Assembly: GCA_907163375.1 (NCBI GenBank)
Contig: CAJQUW010016952.1
Coordinates: forward strand, 23,344-87,343
Length of the DNA stretch: 64,000 bases
Source: Prostheceraeus crozeri
Taxonomy: Eukaryota; Platyhelminthes; Polycladida; Euryleptidae
Reading direction: 5' to 3'
A program made the position numbers and the translations under genes. The notes under the pieces are model-generated. The model did not search any database and had not been told where the DNA came from. It saw only the letters and a program-made list of their open reading frames with translations. This document shows positions 52,533 to 63,130 of the stretch, piece after piece (positions within the stretch are counted from its first letter, which is position 1; every line of letters starts with the position of its first letter).

Positions 52533-54535
52533 TTATCGATTCACAACGGTAAAGGAACTACTTTTTCTGGCGTTTTTCTCAAAAGATACCTTGCAAAATG
52601 AAAATTCCAGCGCTTTTCTTTTGAGCACAGATTCTGTAGCTTCCATTGACACCTTTTCTTGTTGCTCTTTTAACTTGCATTGCTGCCTCTTAAAGTTGCT
52701 CAGTTCCTCTTCATCTTGCTGTACCTTCTGCTGTAACTCTCGCATAAGTTTCACGCGTGCATCACGCTCTTTTTTCCTTGGCTTCAATATCTTTTTCTTT
52801 TTGCTTTAGATTCTCCTCCAATGTTATGAATTTTTTGTTGGTTTTCTTCTGTCGCAACTTGTTCAAATAATTCCTTTTCTAATTGCTTTCTTTCTTCTGC
52901 TGCGAGGGCATTCTTTTCTTCTTGTAATTTTCTTTTGTAAATTGTGTGTTCTTGAAAACACAAATCCTTTAAATGCTTAGATGGCAGCAATGTTGCGGCA
53001 GTCCAATTTTTCACTCGTAGATACGACTGAGGTACTGTCAATGCTCTGACTGTCTTGTGGTCCAGGAGAATTCTTTTTTTGGTGATTATATCACTAAGGT
53101 ATGAAAATATTCGCTCAACCTCGGCATTACCATGGGGAAGCACCATAACGGCCATCACTATCTTCAAAAGTAAAGGGCTGCTTTGACGTTGACGTACTGA
53201 TTCCCAGAAATCCAAAACACATGTGGTAGTCGCGAGATTTTTGCAATTTTCTTGGTGCATACGGATTTCAACTTCTAAATTGCCAACATCAGAACTTTCA
53301 ATAACATTTGGTAGTTGTTTGGTTAGACGCTTTATCCATTTAAAGTACTTTCCATTTGATTGGTTTGAAGGATCGAGTATTTGGCATGCTTGGAGTATTC
53401 TGTTTTGAAAAGGGAGATATTGAATCAACTTGAATGTTTCAGCTTGAAAAAATCCTTTCATTGAACGCAGCACAATTGTTTGATCTTCAACAGAGAGAGA
53501 GAGTTACAAAGAGTCGTCTGGCAGGTTCACCGATGCTTATCCGATAAGGCGACAGCCAAATGGACTCATTCATGACATCGATTTCCCACATATTCTTCGG
53601 GACTTTATCTGGCTGAATGAATCGAAGCAACCACTGCTTCATGACGTGCTTCAATTGAGGGTATAAGTTATGGATTTGCGTGCCATTCTTCTGAAACATT
53701 TTTTCCAAACTTTGGAGGGGCTTCAGAACTTCCGCTAAAAACTTTAAAAAGCATTCCGTCTTTGGGTCTTGAAGCTCGTTCGCAATTCGGTCGAAGTCTG
53801 CACCAGTTGTCTTTGATTCGGTAAAATGCTTACGCAACGCTTAAAAAAGACTGATCACTCGTTCGACGACTGGTAGCATTTGGAGCCAGCGGGTCTCTAC
53901 GAATCTAAGAGTAACATCTTTTTTTATTTCCAGCATCTTTGATGCTAACAGCAACTTCTCCCGTTGTGTAGTACAAAACTTAAATTGACAGTAAATATTC
54001 CGAACAAGTTCTCCAATTTTCTCCCCCAAATGAGAGGACTTGCAGGCATGCTTGGACACATTGTGTAAGTGATGTAATGAACAACCGCCTACGTCGATGA
54101 TGTTGGGTAAGAACTCTTTCAAGCGGACGATAACACCGCTTTTCGTCCCCCTCATAGTATTACAATTATCCGACATAACGGATACACATTTTTGAAGATC
54201 AAGTTGATAATTATGTAGAACCTCCAAAATGGCATTGACAATGCTTTCCGCATCAGTTCTGTCTAATGTTGGTAAATCAGCACAAACAACTTTCACCTCC
54301 ATGGAATCAGGCAATAAATATCGAATAACGACACCAAGGTAGTTATCAAACTTGTTTGCTTCGTCAATGTGAAGCGAGTAAAACAATGATCTTCGAACAT
54401 CTTCTAAAACAGCGCCTTGTACGAAAGGAAACAAAGCTTCTCGTGTCAGATAGGTAGCCTTAGCATGGAGTTTCATTTTGCAAGGAATTTTGGAATCAGG
54501 TACTATTGCTCGTAATAGTTCTACGTGGACAGTTC
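52533..54535 (-). pseudogene. hAT transposase with C-terminal coiled coil
   Basis: Four pieces in changing frames. The first (54476 down to 53841, extending upstream to ~54535 as IVPDSKIPCKMKLHAKATYL) holds the catalytic start HIDEANKFDNYLGVVIRYLL, CVSVMSDNCNTMRGTKSGV (second Asp region) and GCSLHHLHNVSKHA. The second (53837-53487) is the helical insertion. The third (53473-52784) carries the hATC dimerisation region: LPHGNAEVERIFSYLSDI and ILLDHKTVRALTV. It leads into a long basic coiled coil (EEKNALAAEERKQLEKELFE) that continues in the fourth piece (52787-52533). The N-terminal BED finger is missing. About three to four frame breaks. The extended coiled-coil tail is unusual for hAT. Confidence 0.82.
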
Positions 54536-54636
54536 TACAGGTATCATACTTTCATTAAGACCATTTCAATTTGATATTTTATTAAGGTAAATAACAGCTC
54601 GAAAGACAGATCGTTCGACGATACTTCAGTGTATGA

Positions 54637-54754
54637 TTTGCAGAAAATAAAAACGTCTTTCCAAATCAGAATAATTATTTTTTTAAAAAAAACTTCAAGG
54701 TATTTTTAAAAAATAATTATTCTGATTTGGGAAGACGTTTTTATTTTCTGCAAG
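54637..54754. repeat. Near-perfect 118-bp hairpin
   Basis: Left arm TTGCAGAAAATAAAAACGTC onward to AATTATTTTT (about 54638-54682) and right arm AAAAATAATTATTCTGATTT onward to TTTTCTGCAA (about 54710-54752) pair over ~45 bases with one or two mismatches, around a ~27-base A/T loop. Confidence 0.95.
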
Positions 54755-54759
54755 TCATT

Positions 54760-55470
54760 TCAATTTGACAACCATTAAACGTAAAGAGAAATCTTTAAAT
54801 GATGGAATCGTTCGGATGTAAGTGCATCATCTTCGACAACAAAGAACAAAACAGTCTGGTAGAAATAAAGAAGAATCCCTTATATCCAAAGGAAAGATAT
54901 CATTGTTATTGTATCGAATTTTTCCTCGATTCGAAATGGATCTATCAAGACATACTAAACGAATTAGATCATTCCAGATCCAGTTATGAACACTATCGCC
55001 GAGACTCCATAAATACCGACCAAAACTACACACTTCCTCTGATTCTATCATTGAAAGCCATTGAATAATGCTAAGCAAAAATCCACTAAACCGCATTCTT
55101 TCCGAACTCTAAAATCAAAATGTTGTAATCACAATTAATTATAGATGTAGTGGGAAATGTATGTATATACATGCACGTGTATCAATGGTAATAACATACA
55201 AGGAATCAGTGAAGAATGAAAAATTTGTATTATGGACATTTTTCGATTTTCCGCCACTTAAGAAACTCGGAAGATACGTACATTAATCAGTACCGGTAGG
55301 GTAGCGTAGCGGTGACGAAAATTTTAGAAACAACTTATTCCTTCAAGAAATTAAGAATTACTACGTGAAACGTCATCAGATTTTCTGTTAGGCAACATCG
55401 TGAGAAGGAATTGAATAAAGAGAATTGAAATGATAGCTGTCAATATGTAACTGTTAACAATGTTTGGGCC
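54760..55470. other. No supported gene
   Basis: An 89-codon plus frame at 54799-55068 (MMESFGCKCIIFDNKEQNSL) reads like protein but has no motif and no context. The opposing frame is equally long. It is left uncalled. Confidence 0.3.
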
Positions 55471-55799
55471 GTGACGACCAGAATTTTCGGGCCGAGTCCA
55501 TTTTTTCGGGCATTCGGGCCATTTTCGGGCTTGGCCCGAATTCGGGCCGGACTACGAATACTGGTCCAGAGAACTTCAAAAATTCTCGACGTTGTTTGGA
55601 CTTTTGCTGACGCAGAATATTTTTGAAATGTGTCAATATGTGATAGAGTTTTACAAAGCAAACAGCTCAAGCAGTGAGCTTGATAGACTCCCTAAGAAAT
55701 AGATTACAGCAAGCTCGAGATCATTACTATAGTGATTTTTACCAAACGACAGTCACTATGGCAGAAAACCAAGAATGAAGTCAATTTCCAGTCATCTGC

Positions 55800-56445
55800 A
55801 GCATGAAACTTTAGCACAATCCACGACCGATTCACAGGAATTCTTCCGTCTACAATTCTGTGAGCTCACAGATTACTGTCTCCTTGAACTAGGTCGCCGT
55901 TTCAATTAGGCGACGCATTCTGTCTTATTAGAAGTTTAGAAGCTACTCTTATCATCTTGCAACGGCTTAAAAGAATGGGAACCATCTGAATCACTAATGA
56001 AATTATATGAAAAGGATTAGTTTTCAGAATTTGACCGACGACCTAGCAATAGTTGGAGAGTTGGTTCGAAGCATGATTAAGAATTAGAAAAGTTTATATC
56101 TATGAAGACGATATCAGGTCTCTTCGCCGATCACGAAACCATAAAGACGATATCACCCAACTTTCACACGCTCCTTCACATTCACTAACTTGCACCACTT
56201 ACCACTGAGTCAGGTGAAAGAACGTTTTCAGCCCGGCGAAGACTGAAGACTTAGCCTACATGAGAAGTCGAATGTCACAGAAAAGATTTACTAAAAGCTT
56301 TTTTACTACAAACTTGTCACAGCAATTTACTACAAAAATTAACATCCATAAACAAAGAACAGACAATCTCAACTCAACAGACATCATGAAACAATTAATT
56401 CAAAATCAACCACGACGATTAAATTTTTTGGAAAGTTTTGACTGA
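55800..56445 (+). pseudogene. hAT (ZMYM1-like) transposase C-terminal remnant
   Basis: At ~56200-56250 the frame reads TTESGERTFSARRRLKT, and after a stop and a frame change MRSRMSQKRFTKSFFTTNL, NIHKQRTDNLNSTDIMKQLI and NQPRRLNFLESFD to a TGA near 56443. This is the ERxFSxLRRxKTxLRSxMxxxRL signature of hAT/ZMYM-type dimerisation domains, with the expected tail. Upstream sequence to ~55800 is compatible with the same protein but heavily decayed. The gene is on the opposite strand to the neighbouring hAT and is a different family member. Confidence 0.7.
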
Positions 56446-57171
56446 CTCCATTTTGATTGGACTATATACTATATTCAATAGTATTATCAGCTTTCACAAT
56501 ATTGTGTTTTACGTAAGCATGGTTCAGTTTCGAAGTCGGAATATACATGCTTGATAATTGAAATCTCAATAGTTTTAAAGAAAAAGTCAATAGATTTAAA
56601 TACACGGAATATTTAAATGGCTGCACCTTGGTTACTTGAATACTGGTAGAAACTTTCCGATTAATTTGATTAATGAATGGAAATGCTTGAAAAATTCTAC
56701 CGTTTCTTAAAGCTTATTCAACTACGCATTTTTCCATATATAAGTCCACCCAAATACAGGCCAATGGGCTTATATTTGGCAGATGGGATTATATTTGGAT
56801 ACAGAATTTATTGTGATCGTGAAAATAAAATTTAGGAAATCCAAGGATCTATCTCCAAGTATTTTCACATTAAGTCTTATCAGTCATTGGTTGTCTGTGC
56901 GCGCGCTCGCGTGTGTGTGCGTGGATGCGTTTGCTTGATGTCGCCATGATTGAATCGTCGAATCCTATTACGAACACCATTATTCCAAGAATTCAAGGGG
57001 TATAATTCCAAGAATATGCGAGCAGGCATGAAGACAAGCGAGCGGCTTTGTGCAACAATATGAACTCAGTTATTCGTTACCTTTTGAGTCAGAGTCACAC
57101 AGGCATTTGAACCCTACGATTTAACACTTTCTCTACTTCTTTTATAGATCGTCTTCTATACCAACTGCGTC

Positions 57172-57545
57172 ATGCCATCTGCAGAAAGTGCAGAGACAAT
57201 TCCTAAGACTCGCTTAAAGAGGAAAAGCTATACAATTTTCGACAAATTGCAAATAATTGAGACTGTCAAAATAAATCACGGAAACAGCTTGAGTGCTGCT
57301 TCATGAGAGATGGGAATTTCAAGTAAGCAACTCCGAAGTTGGGTATCTGAAGAACGCAAGATATGGAAGACCTCAACGAAGCAGAAAAGGCGCCGACAAA
57401 CAGGGGGTGGACACAGACCTTTTTATCCGGAAATCGAATCTAAATTAATAGAATGGTTGAAAATTGAACGTTCGAACAAAAGAAACGTTAGTTAGACTAG
57501 ATTACAGCATGAAGCAGTTAAGACATTCTTCCACAACTCAACAAG
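57172..57545 (+). pseudogene. pogo/jerky-type DNA-binding domain
   Basis: The start MPSAESAETIPKTRLKRKSY follows an AG acceptor-like site. Then FDKLQIIETVKINHGNSLSAAS (psq-type helix-turn-helix), an in-frame TGA near 57305, GISSKQLRSWVSEERKIW, and a CENP-B-like second helix-turn-helix (GGGHRPFYPEIESKLIEWL), then a TAG near 57495 with RLQHEAVKTFF still readable after it. The catalytic core is absent. It is a broken relic in the same broad group as the element at 10360 but not closely similar. Confidence 0.75.
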
Positions 57546-57740
57546 CCCTGTACATTCATTGCTATTAACATTTGTTATTATTTTTGTGATGAGATATGTG
57601 TCCAAAGACGTATCTACATAATTTAACAACCTATGTAGGCTACCGGTTTTATAGACAGAAGCTTGCTGCTAACTGCTAATAGTTTGAATATGCTGTTATA
57701 CTGTACGAGTAATTCACGATGAGTCATACTATGAAATGGT

Positions 57741-57775
57741 ATGAAGTTTTCATAGTATGAAAAATTCATACTTAA
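57741..57775. repeat. Short palindrome TCATACTATGAAA
   Basis: TCATACTATGAAA and TTTCATAGTATGA are separated by ~11 bases, with further CATAC repeats to 57795, all inside the pogo derivative. Confidence 0.7.
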
Positions 57776-58016
57776 TCATACTGTGATTCATACCCATTTA
57801 TTTCCGTACGGGTCACGACCACGAGTTTTTTAGTTTTAGTTGTATTTTGTTGTTTATACATAGAGGTACTAATTATTTAGAATCTAAAAGCGGCATGAAG
57901 GCTAAGATGACAGAGCTTGAAAAGGTGCCAAATAGAAGATTTGGAGTCAATATTTTGTGTTAAAAATCGGTAAAAACTTAATATAAGCCCATGGGCTTTT
58001 ATATGGAAAAATACGG

Positions 58017-58785
58017 TAATACGCGTTTGATACGGCATATGACACACATGTCACGCACACATAAATTTGATTTTCAATATCAGCAGCAATTTAGAATACG
58101 GTTAATAGTTATACTGTGGTTGAAAAACTCAGGCATAAAAAGTGCCCTTCTGATTTGGTGGCCCCTTTCATCGTCTTCCATAATCCCTGGCAACACCTTC
58201 CCTAAGGTTGTTTTAATACCGCCACCTCATAAGTAACTCTACCTAGCATTGATGGTAGTTCATCGTGCTATTGAAGTCTAACATGTGAATTGCTGCGGTA
58301 ACAATTTAAATAAATATTTCTATTCTAATACACATGCTGATCGCCGTAGAAAGGATGTTCAAATCAAAACAAAATAAGGCACTTTTGACAATATTGATCG
58401 GTAGATGACGCTGTACGTATAAATTGCTTCCATGTGAATATTAAATGCGTTCATCATACTACTTCATTGAGCTAATTGCCATTAGTATGATTTCTTTCCA
58501 AACGAAACATCGGCCTCCTATGCACGCACTAGTCAAGTCAACAGAGTAATTGACTGTCGTTTTAATGATAGCATGTAGATACGATGCAACATCATATTAC
58601 ATGAGGTAAGTAGAAGTACTTTTTAATCAAAGCTTGAGGGAAGAGGAAAGGGGTACAGTACACCAAGAGTGTCCCTCAGATGAAGATCAAAGGCAAAGAA
58701 GAAGAAGAGCGAAGAAGGTAAAGTGGGGATGATAAGGGAATTGTAGCTAAGCAATTGTGTAGCAGTGTGGCAAAAGCATCTATAA
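58017..58785. other. No gene seen
   Basis: AT-rich sequence. A short purine-rich run (GAAGAAGAAGAGCG) lies near 58698-58715. Confidence 0.4.
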
Positions 58786-58786
58786 C

Positions 58787-58930
58787 CAGAGCTGGAAAAA
58801 TTCCACTGAATTTTTTGATCCCAATTCTAATTCCAGAGCAGAAATTTCAATTCCAAATCCAATTCCAGTCGAAATAGTCCAATTCAATTCCAATTCCATA
58901 ATAAGATTCAATTCCTATAATTGCATGTCG
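58787..58930. repeat. AATTCCA-rich repeat, possible hAT end
   Basis: CAGAGCTGGAAAAATTCC (from 58788) begins a run with about eight AATTCCA/AATTCCT units. CAGAG starts and repeated subterminal hexamers are common at hAT ends. No matching right end was found. Confidence 0.4.
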
Positions 58931-58990
58931 CGTATAGTGCATTATGTTAATGTATCCAACGTCTGTTCGTTTCAATCCAACCCATGTGCC

Positions 58991-59124
58991 CAGGGATTGC
59001 AATTCACCCAAGAAAAAAAACGGAAAATCGGGAAAAACCAGGGGTTGAATGCATAAATTTGAAATATTTACATTAGATGAATTTCGCAAAAAAAAACGGA
59101 AAAACCGGAAAATTGCGATCCCTG
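58991..59124. mobile_element. 134-bp hAT MITE with 8-bp duplication
   Basis: Ends CAGGGATTGCAATT and AATTGCGATCCCTG are inverted. The 8-bp CATGTGCC occurs directly on both sides (58983-58990, 59125-59132). Inside are two AAAAAAAACGGAAAA direct repeats. No coding. Confidence 0.93.
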
Positions 59125-59132
59125 CATGTGCC

Positions 59133-59980
59133 CTTATCCTATCCTCGCTGTTCCTGTGTGCCGTTCCCTGTGTCGTTCATATGTGCGTTCTCATGTTCAT
59201 AGTTCATATTTCTTGTGTACATGTACATGTATATATGCAGCCGGTCAGCCTACGCCATTTTCGCTTCGTAAACGAGATATTCAATATTTCGTGAAAAAAA
59301 GAAAAGAAAGTTAACGGTCAGCAAAGAATCAAACGCTGAGAGAGAGAGAGATGCAAATGAACAGACAAAAGACTGAAGACAGAAGAAAGAAATTCAATGT
59401 GCGAATAACATGATTATTGATGACAGAAAAAACGACGACAAACATGATATCATGGAAACTGATTAATGGTCCATGTTAAAAAAGGAAATTAAAAATTCGG
59501 TGATAAGAACGAAATGTGGTCGGGTAGAAAGCTAGCGAGCAGAGATTAAAGGAAACTCTTTCAATTTTTAAAAGAAAGTGGATTTATCGTCAAGTCTCAA
59601 AAATGTGTATAAATTAGAAACGATGAGAAATTGACACACCAACAACTACTAACAACAACAGATACGACATCTTCAGTAGCAGTTAGAAGACCTCCGGGCT
59701 CTCACGGTGTAACGTAACTACAGAAGTAACAACTACAACTGCACGCCAGCGAACAACAACACAGCAGCGTATACGGCAACACATTAGCGAGTGCGATTGA
59801 AGATTGACGGTATAAGTGACACTGATATTTATGATATTATTTTGGTATAAGTGAGTCCGATCGAATTGAAGTGAATTCAAGTGAATTCAAGTGAACTGCA
59901 AGTTTAAAGTTTTTCTTTTATCGTTGCGTATCGTATCTATATAACTATAGTCTTAAAAATTAATATTGTTAATTGTGATG
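59133..59980. other. No gene seen; short (GA)n
   Basis: AT-rich with GAGAGAGAGA at ~59340. GTGAATTCAA is repeated two to three times near 59870-59895. Confidence 0.4.
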
Positions 59981-60261
59981 AGGATGAGAAAGCAAAAATG
60001 CGGCACTCCCTTTAGTAATGGCTTTAATAAAATTAGTTGCTAAAAATATATACACGGCAAACGTTTCGCGACGCAGTCGCTGCCTCAGTGCACTAAAAAG
60101 AAGGTAAAAGCAGTCAGAGTGCGTGGTTTATATATCAGAGTGATAATACCGTAGACAGAGTATCTCTCAGCCAACCAGCTCGTCCTTGCGATTCAACTGT
60201 GGTCTCCTATTTCTGATGTAGCGAGCTTCAGCCAGACGATTTTCAAGAGGCGAACTATGCG

Positions 60262-60480
60262 GTGGCAATGATAGTGGATTGTGAAATCGAAAAAATGTCA
60301 AGGGTTACTGTCGTGGAGGGGGGGGGGGGGAGAGGGGTGGGTGGAGATGGGGTTTTTTTCTCTCTTTTTTTCTTGTTTTTTCATCATTCATTTTCTCTTC
60401 TTTTTCATTTCATTTCTTTCTTGTCTTCGTTCTTCATCTTCTTTTCATTTTTCATTTTTTCATTTCTTCTTCTTAATATC
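60262..60480. repeat. Poly-G plus T/C-rich simple sequence in left arm
   Basis: A GGGGGGGGGG-bearing run (~60317-60355) is followed by ~120 bases of TTTTCTTC-type sequence. It is absent from the right arm, which explains the arm length difference. Confidence 0.8.
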
Positions 60481-61040
60481 GGAATGTTCGGAGAGGGCAC
60501 TAGTATTGTTCTGCAAGCGCATGGCTACGTTTCATGCTCCTCGAAACGAAATTTTTGAAAGGCCTATTAGTTTGCCCAATGTAACTTTTGCTACAATGAT
60601 TACAAAACAAATTCATTCGTAAAACCACAAAGCGCACATTCGGCAGGGATAAGGTTGTCGAGAAGATACAGAGATTACAGTTTACAGTTTTTTAGCAGAG
60701 TTTTTAGAAAAGTATTGGCTAGTGGTTTTATTAGGTTTGTGCTTTATTCAGGTTACAGTCAGTTTGTATTTTCCTATCAAATTATGATTTTTCGATTACA
60801 ATATCATTAATTAAAACTAAGGAGATAGCCTAACATTTTTCTCACCATTGCTTTTACGAGTTACGCTTTTACTTATATCAAAATCGCGAGTTTTATAATT
60901 GTTTGCGTAAATCTATTATGAAATTTTTCTTAGGCCTTATTTTTGATAGTAGATGATGAGCATCTTCTTTCCAGCGATGTATTTCATACTGCGGATGTAT
61001 TATCCTTAACATGCTGAGGAAGCAGCTGTCTCTTTGCAAG

Positions 61041-61640
61041 TTATTTCAGAATGATTAGCTTAGAATACCATTCGTATGAATAGCTCATCGATATGTGAAG
61101 TCCGCGTGGATCAAGGGGGGCGGGGGGGGGGAGAATATCCTGGACACGGTGCACTCTTGCAAGGTTTTTGGTCAGCACGTCTTTGAGAAGGTCAAGGCGC
61201 AGTGCGATGGTCTGTTTCTCAAAACCTGTCTTGAACAAGGAGGTTGTTCCGAAGTTCATCTCAAACTGGTTTTCGCGGTTCCTGAAGTCCACACCAATGA
61301 AGCTGCCGTGAATAGGTAGTTGAAGTCAATGAAGAAGGAGTCATCTGAAGCTTGCTATTACAACACGCTAAGAGAAGATCTCCGATCTGGAACGGAAGTG
61401 CGGATACGAATATTCAATGTGTCTCGACGATGTTCTCCTGCAACGGTGGTTTCCCTCCTGGACCTTGATGGAGAGATTTTTTTGAACAAGAAGAACAACG
61501 CTGACATTCGACCGTCATTCACGGAAGTGGAGTGCTTGACTGGTTTTCCGATATCCTGTATTTTACTGTGTCCTACTTTTGGAGCTCCAGGCGCATTTTC
61601 CTTATCTCACTGGATGAGTTTTGGTACCGTAGATTAGGGT
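61041..61640 (-). pseudogene. Unassigned coding relic next to left arm
   Basis: The 83-codon minus frame (61041-61292) ends ISMSYSYEWYSKLIILK, which matches the right PLE copy. Its first part (MDFRNRENQFEMNFGTTSLF, KDVLTKNLARVHRVQDI) is different and unrecognised. A GGGGGGCGGGGGG tract lies at their junction near 61117-61132. The plus-strand frame 61320-61637 overlaps the same block. The block 61135-61640 has higher GC and looks like an inserted fragment of another coding sequence. Confidence 0.35.
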
Positions 61641-62609
61641 CTCTTCGGTTGACCAGCTCGTCTCTAGTCTTCTGTGCACCGAGTCACGAGTAAATTGTGG
61701 ATATACCCTTGCCTGCAGCGCCAAAATGTTTTAGACAAAACCCAAGTTAGAATTCTCCGCGTTTGAGATGAGGAATTCATTGATCAAGTCAATTTAGACC
61801 TAGACGTCCTTACAAATAAGCTGCGTTGGAGATGCGCGTCAGATTGATAGCAATTTGGACTCTAGCATACTGTACCATTTCATTCGTAATCGTGTTCCTT
61901 TGCCGCCTTCTATGTCTTGTGAGAAGATGATGATTTGTATCTTTTTCAAATATGAAGCACTGATGTTATCACTAAGGAGATTAAATTCACTAAAGAAACC
62001 AAAATTGTAAAAATATCATAAGTATCTTCACGACACGAAGCGTTTTTTAAATCAAAATAAATCTAGTTGCTGTAGCATTGATTAAAAACAAATCGTTTTG
62101 TTGTCACTGATAAGGCCAATATGAAGAAAAGTACCCGTAACTTACTGCTTGATAAAAAATAATTACCGTCTTGTTGAATAACAGCAAATGTAAAACAAAC
62201 CATTCGAACTCAAGCGAAGTAGAATTATTGATAGTTTTTGCAAAATAATTTCACACGTAATCATGTTGAACGGCTAAAAATCTTGCGGCACTCGACCGTA
62301 CTTTTCAAAACTCTTATTAAGATCACAAAGAGCTGGCAACAATGCTACCTTGAGGCTTATCGCTTCAAACCATCAATAGCCCTACCAAAAGGTTGACTGG
62401 CTAGTTACCCAAGTCTTAAATCAGATAGCTAGATGGTTCTCATCATACCCTTCCCAATACTGATTCTCTCCTGACGGCTTTAGATAATTGCACTTCGTTG
62501 CATTTACTAAATAAAAATTCTTCTCGCTTTGATATCTAAACCTATACCCAGCATCCTATCGATTTTGGAATCAACTGTGTTCAAAAGTTTGCTGAACAAA
62601 ATTGGGACA

Positions 62610-63130
62610 AAATTGACATTTAGGCTTTGACCATAGACAATTTGTTTGAAAGGGTGTTCTTTCTTTGCTTACAACTCGAATGTGGAATTCGAAAATCATA
62701 TCTACTTACAGACCGTGGATGTGCTATGGGTTTCATTATGGCACCATTTGCCAATTATTTCATTCTCTTTATTGAAATCTGAGGCCTAAGTAGACTGGAA
62801 AAAAGATCAATATCCGACCACGATTTTTATGCGCTATATCGATGAAATTTTCATAGGTCCTTTTGAACATAATTGATGAATTTTTCATAGCATTTTAAAC
62901 TACCTTCAATTCGTGACGACGGCATTACAGTTTACCATAGAAATTACTGACAACGAGAGTCCTTTGAATTTTTTGATATTTCAATAATAATCGTCGATGA
63001 GCAGATTTCATACGAATGGTGTTCTAAGTCTAATCATTCTGAAAATAACTTTGCAAAGAGATGCTGGCTTCCTCAGCATGTTAAGGATAATTACATCCGC
63101 AGTAGGATAATCGCATGGAAAGTAGCTTGA
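62610..63130 (+). pseudogene. Penelope-like RT fragment, right copy
   Basis: It reads, with breaks, DRGCAMGFIMAPFANYFILFIE (~62705-62780), then MRYIDEIFIGPFEHN (~62828-62875), the YIDD-type catalytic box with Glu in the last position, then ISYEWCSKSNHSENNFAKRCW and PQHVKDNYI (~63005-63095), the usual segment after PLE RT. The GIY-YIG domain is not recognisable before the terminal region, so this may be an endonuclease-deficient or heavily decayed PLE. At least three stops or frameshifts are visible in this span. Confidence 0.6.

Larger units (their letters stand above)
52042..55568 (-). mobile_element. hAT transposon, decayed
   Basis: A transposase on the minus strand (52533-54535) is flanked by matching inverted strings: GCAGTGTTCGTAGTCCG at 52046-52062 and, reverse-complemented with one change, CCAGTATTCGTAGTCCG at ~55548-55564. 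CAGAATTTTCGGGCC also occurs near both ends in direct orientation. No 8-bp duplication was found, so the ends are provisional. The right flank also contains repeated TTCGGGC motifs (55480-55560). Confidence 0.45.
56725..58016 (+). mobile_element. pogo-like deletion derivative
   Basis: Ends CGCATTTTTCCATATATAAG and, inverted, CCGTATTTTTCCATATAAAAG are flanked by TA (56723-56724, 58017-58018). GGGCTTATATT repeats just inside both ends. Length is 1292 bp, about half a full pogo. Only the DNA-binding N-terminus of the transposase remains; the catalytic domain is deleted. Confidence 0.75.

Noticed and set aside
54799-55096. Opposing 89-codon frames
   Set aside because: Equal length on both strands and no recognisable domain.
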